The notes under the pieces were generated by a model. The model was not told the DNA's origin, searched no databases, and worked only from the letters and a program-made list of their open reading frames with translations. Source: Paramuribaculum sp. (GTDB lineage: Bacteria; Bacteroidota; Bacteroidia; Bacteroidales; Muribaculaceae). Taken from it: a stretch of 14,377 nt of DNA. The position numbers were made by a program, and so were the translations under genes. The stretch is from positions 1 through 14,377 of the forward strand of contig VSPV01000065.1 in the NCBI GenBank assembly GCA_009775605.1. Direction: 5' to 3'. Of the stretch, positions 14,305-14,377 are shown piece after piece (within the stretch, counting starts at the first letter, position 1; every line of letters begins with the position of its first letter).

Positions 14305-14377
14305 GAGGGTGTTTCATAACGATTGTTAATTTACAGGAAGTCTATTCAAGAGCATTGCCATTCCTGCAATGATAACC
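14305..14377 (-). mobile_element. Possible end of an insertion sequence with 3' end of a transposase gene (IS5-like), truncated by window edge
   Basis: On the minus strand a frame entering from the window edge reads VIIAGMAMLLNRLPVN and stops at TAA (14328-14326). A hydrophobic closing helix followed by a few residues is common at the C-terminus of IS5-type DDE transposases. Just beyond the stop the sequence GAGGGTGTTTCATAAC (14305-14320, plus strand) has the look of an IS terminal inverted repeat, with a possible TTA target repeat at 14302-14304. The other end lies outside the window, so neither the inverted repeat nor the duplication can be confirmed. Confidence 0.35.

Overview
The window looks like chromosomal DNA from a GC-rich member of the Bacteroidales, possibly near Muribaculaceae. 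This rests on several things: TAnnTTTG-type -7 promoter boxes instead of sigma70 boxes, AT-rich translation starts without clear Shine-Dalgarno sequences, an AsmA-like giant envelope protein, a DUF5715 lipoprotein, a viroplasmin/RNase H fusion, and secreted CAZymes including a GH29 fucosidase. The family-level assignment is inference; no rRNA or marker phylogeny is available here.

Layout. Three blocks can be seen. (1) Minus strand, 6257 down to 229: a tightly spaced probable operon in the order DUF5715 lipoprotein, AsmA-like protein, HAD phosphatase, aroB (gaps 29, 30 and 3 nt). It is followed by a perfect 15-bp inverted repeat at 96-129. (2) Minus strand, 11231 down to 6431: GH29 alpha-L-fucosidase, then a CBM9-like/TIM-barrel putative glycosidase 6 nt downstream, then a strong terminator hairpin, then a secreted Abhydrolase_7-type hydrolase. 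This is a small glycan-degradation cluster with no SusC/SusD pair in view. (3) Plus strand, 11481 to 13872: aroK, an alanine-dehydrogenase-like protein and a viroplasmin-RNase H protein, joined by 4-nt and 1-nt overlaps and therefore probably one operon. It starts from a promoter that sits inside the longest possible aroK reading frame. aroK and the fucosidase cluster are divergent and share the 11232-11480 intergenic region.

Two shikimate-pathway genes (aroB and aroK) are present in separate, oppositely oriented operons. Downstream of the aroK operon lies a 54-residue gene, too short for usual gene callers, that encodes a highly charged helical protein with an internal repeat. It is followed by hairpins, one of them terminator-like. 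The right end of the window appears to enter an insertion sequence (IS5-like, low confidence).

The best candidates for something undescribed are the small repeat protein at 14002-14166, the alanine-dehydrogenase homologue that has lost the family's substrate-binding lysine, and the CBM9-barrel protein paired with the fucosidase. No CRISPR array, tRNA, rRNA, prophage or recognisable defence system was seen.
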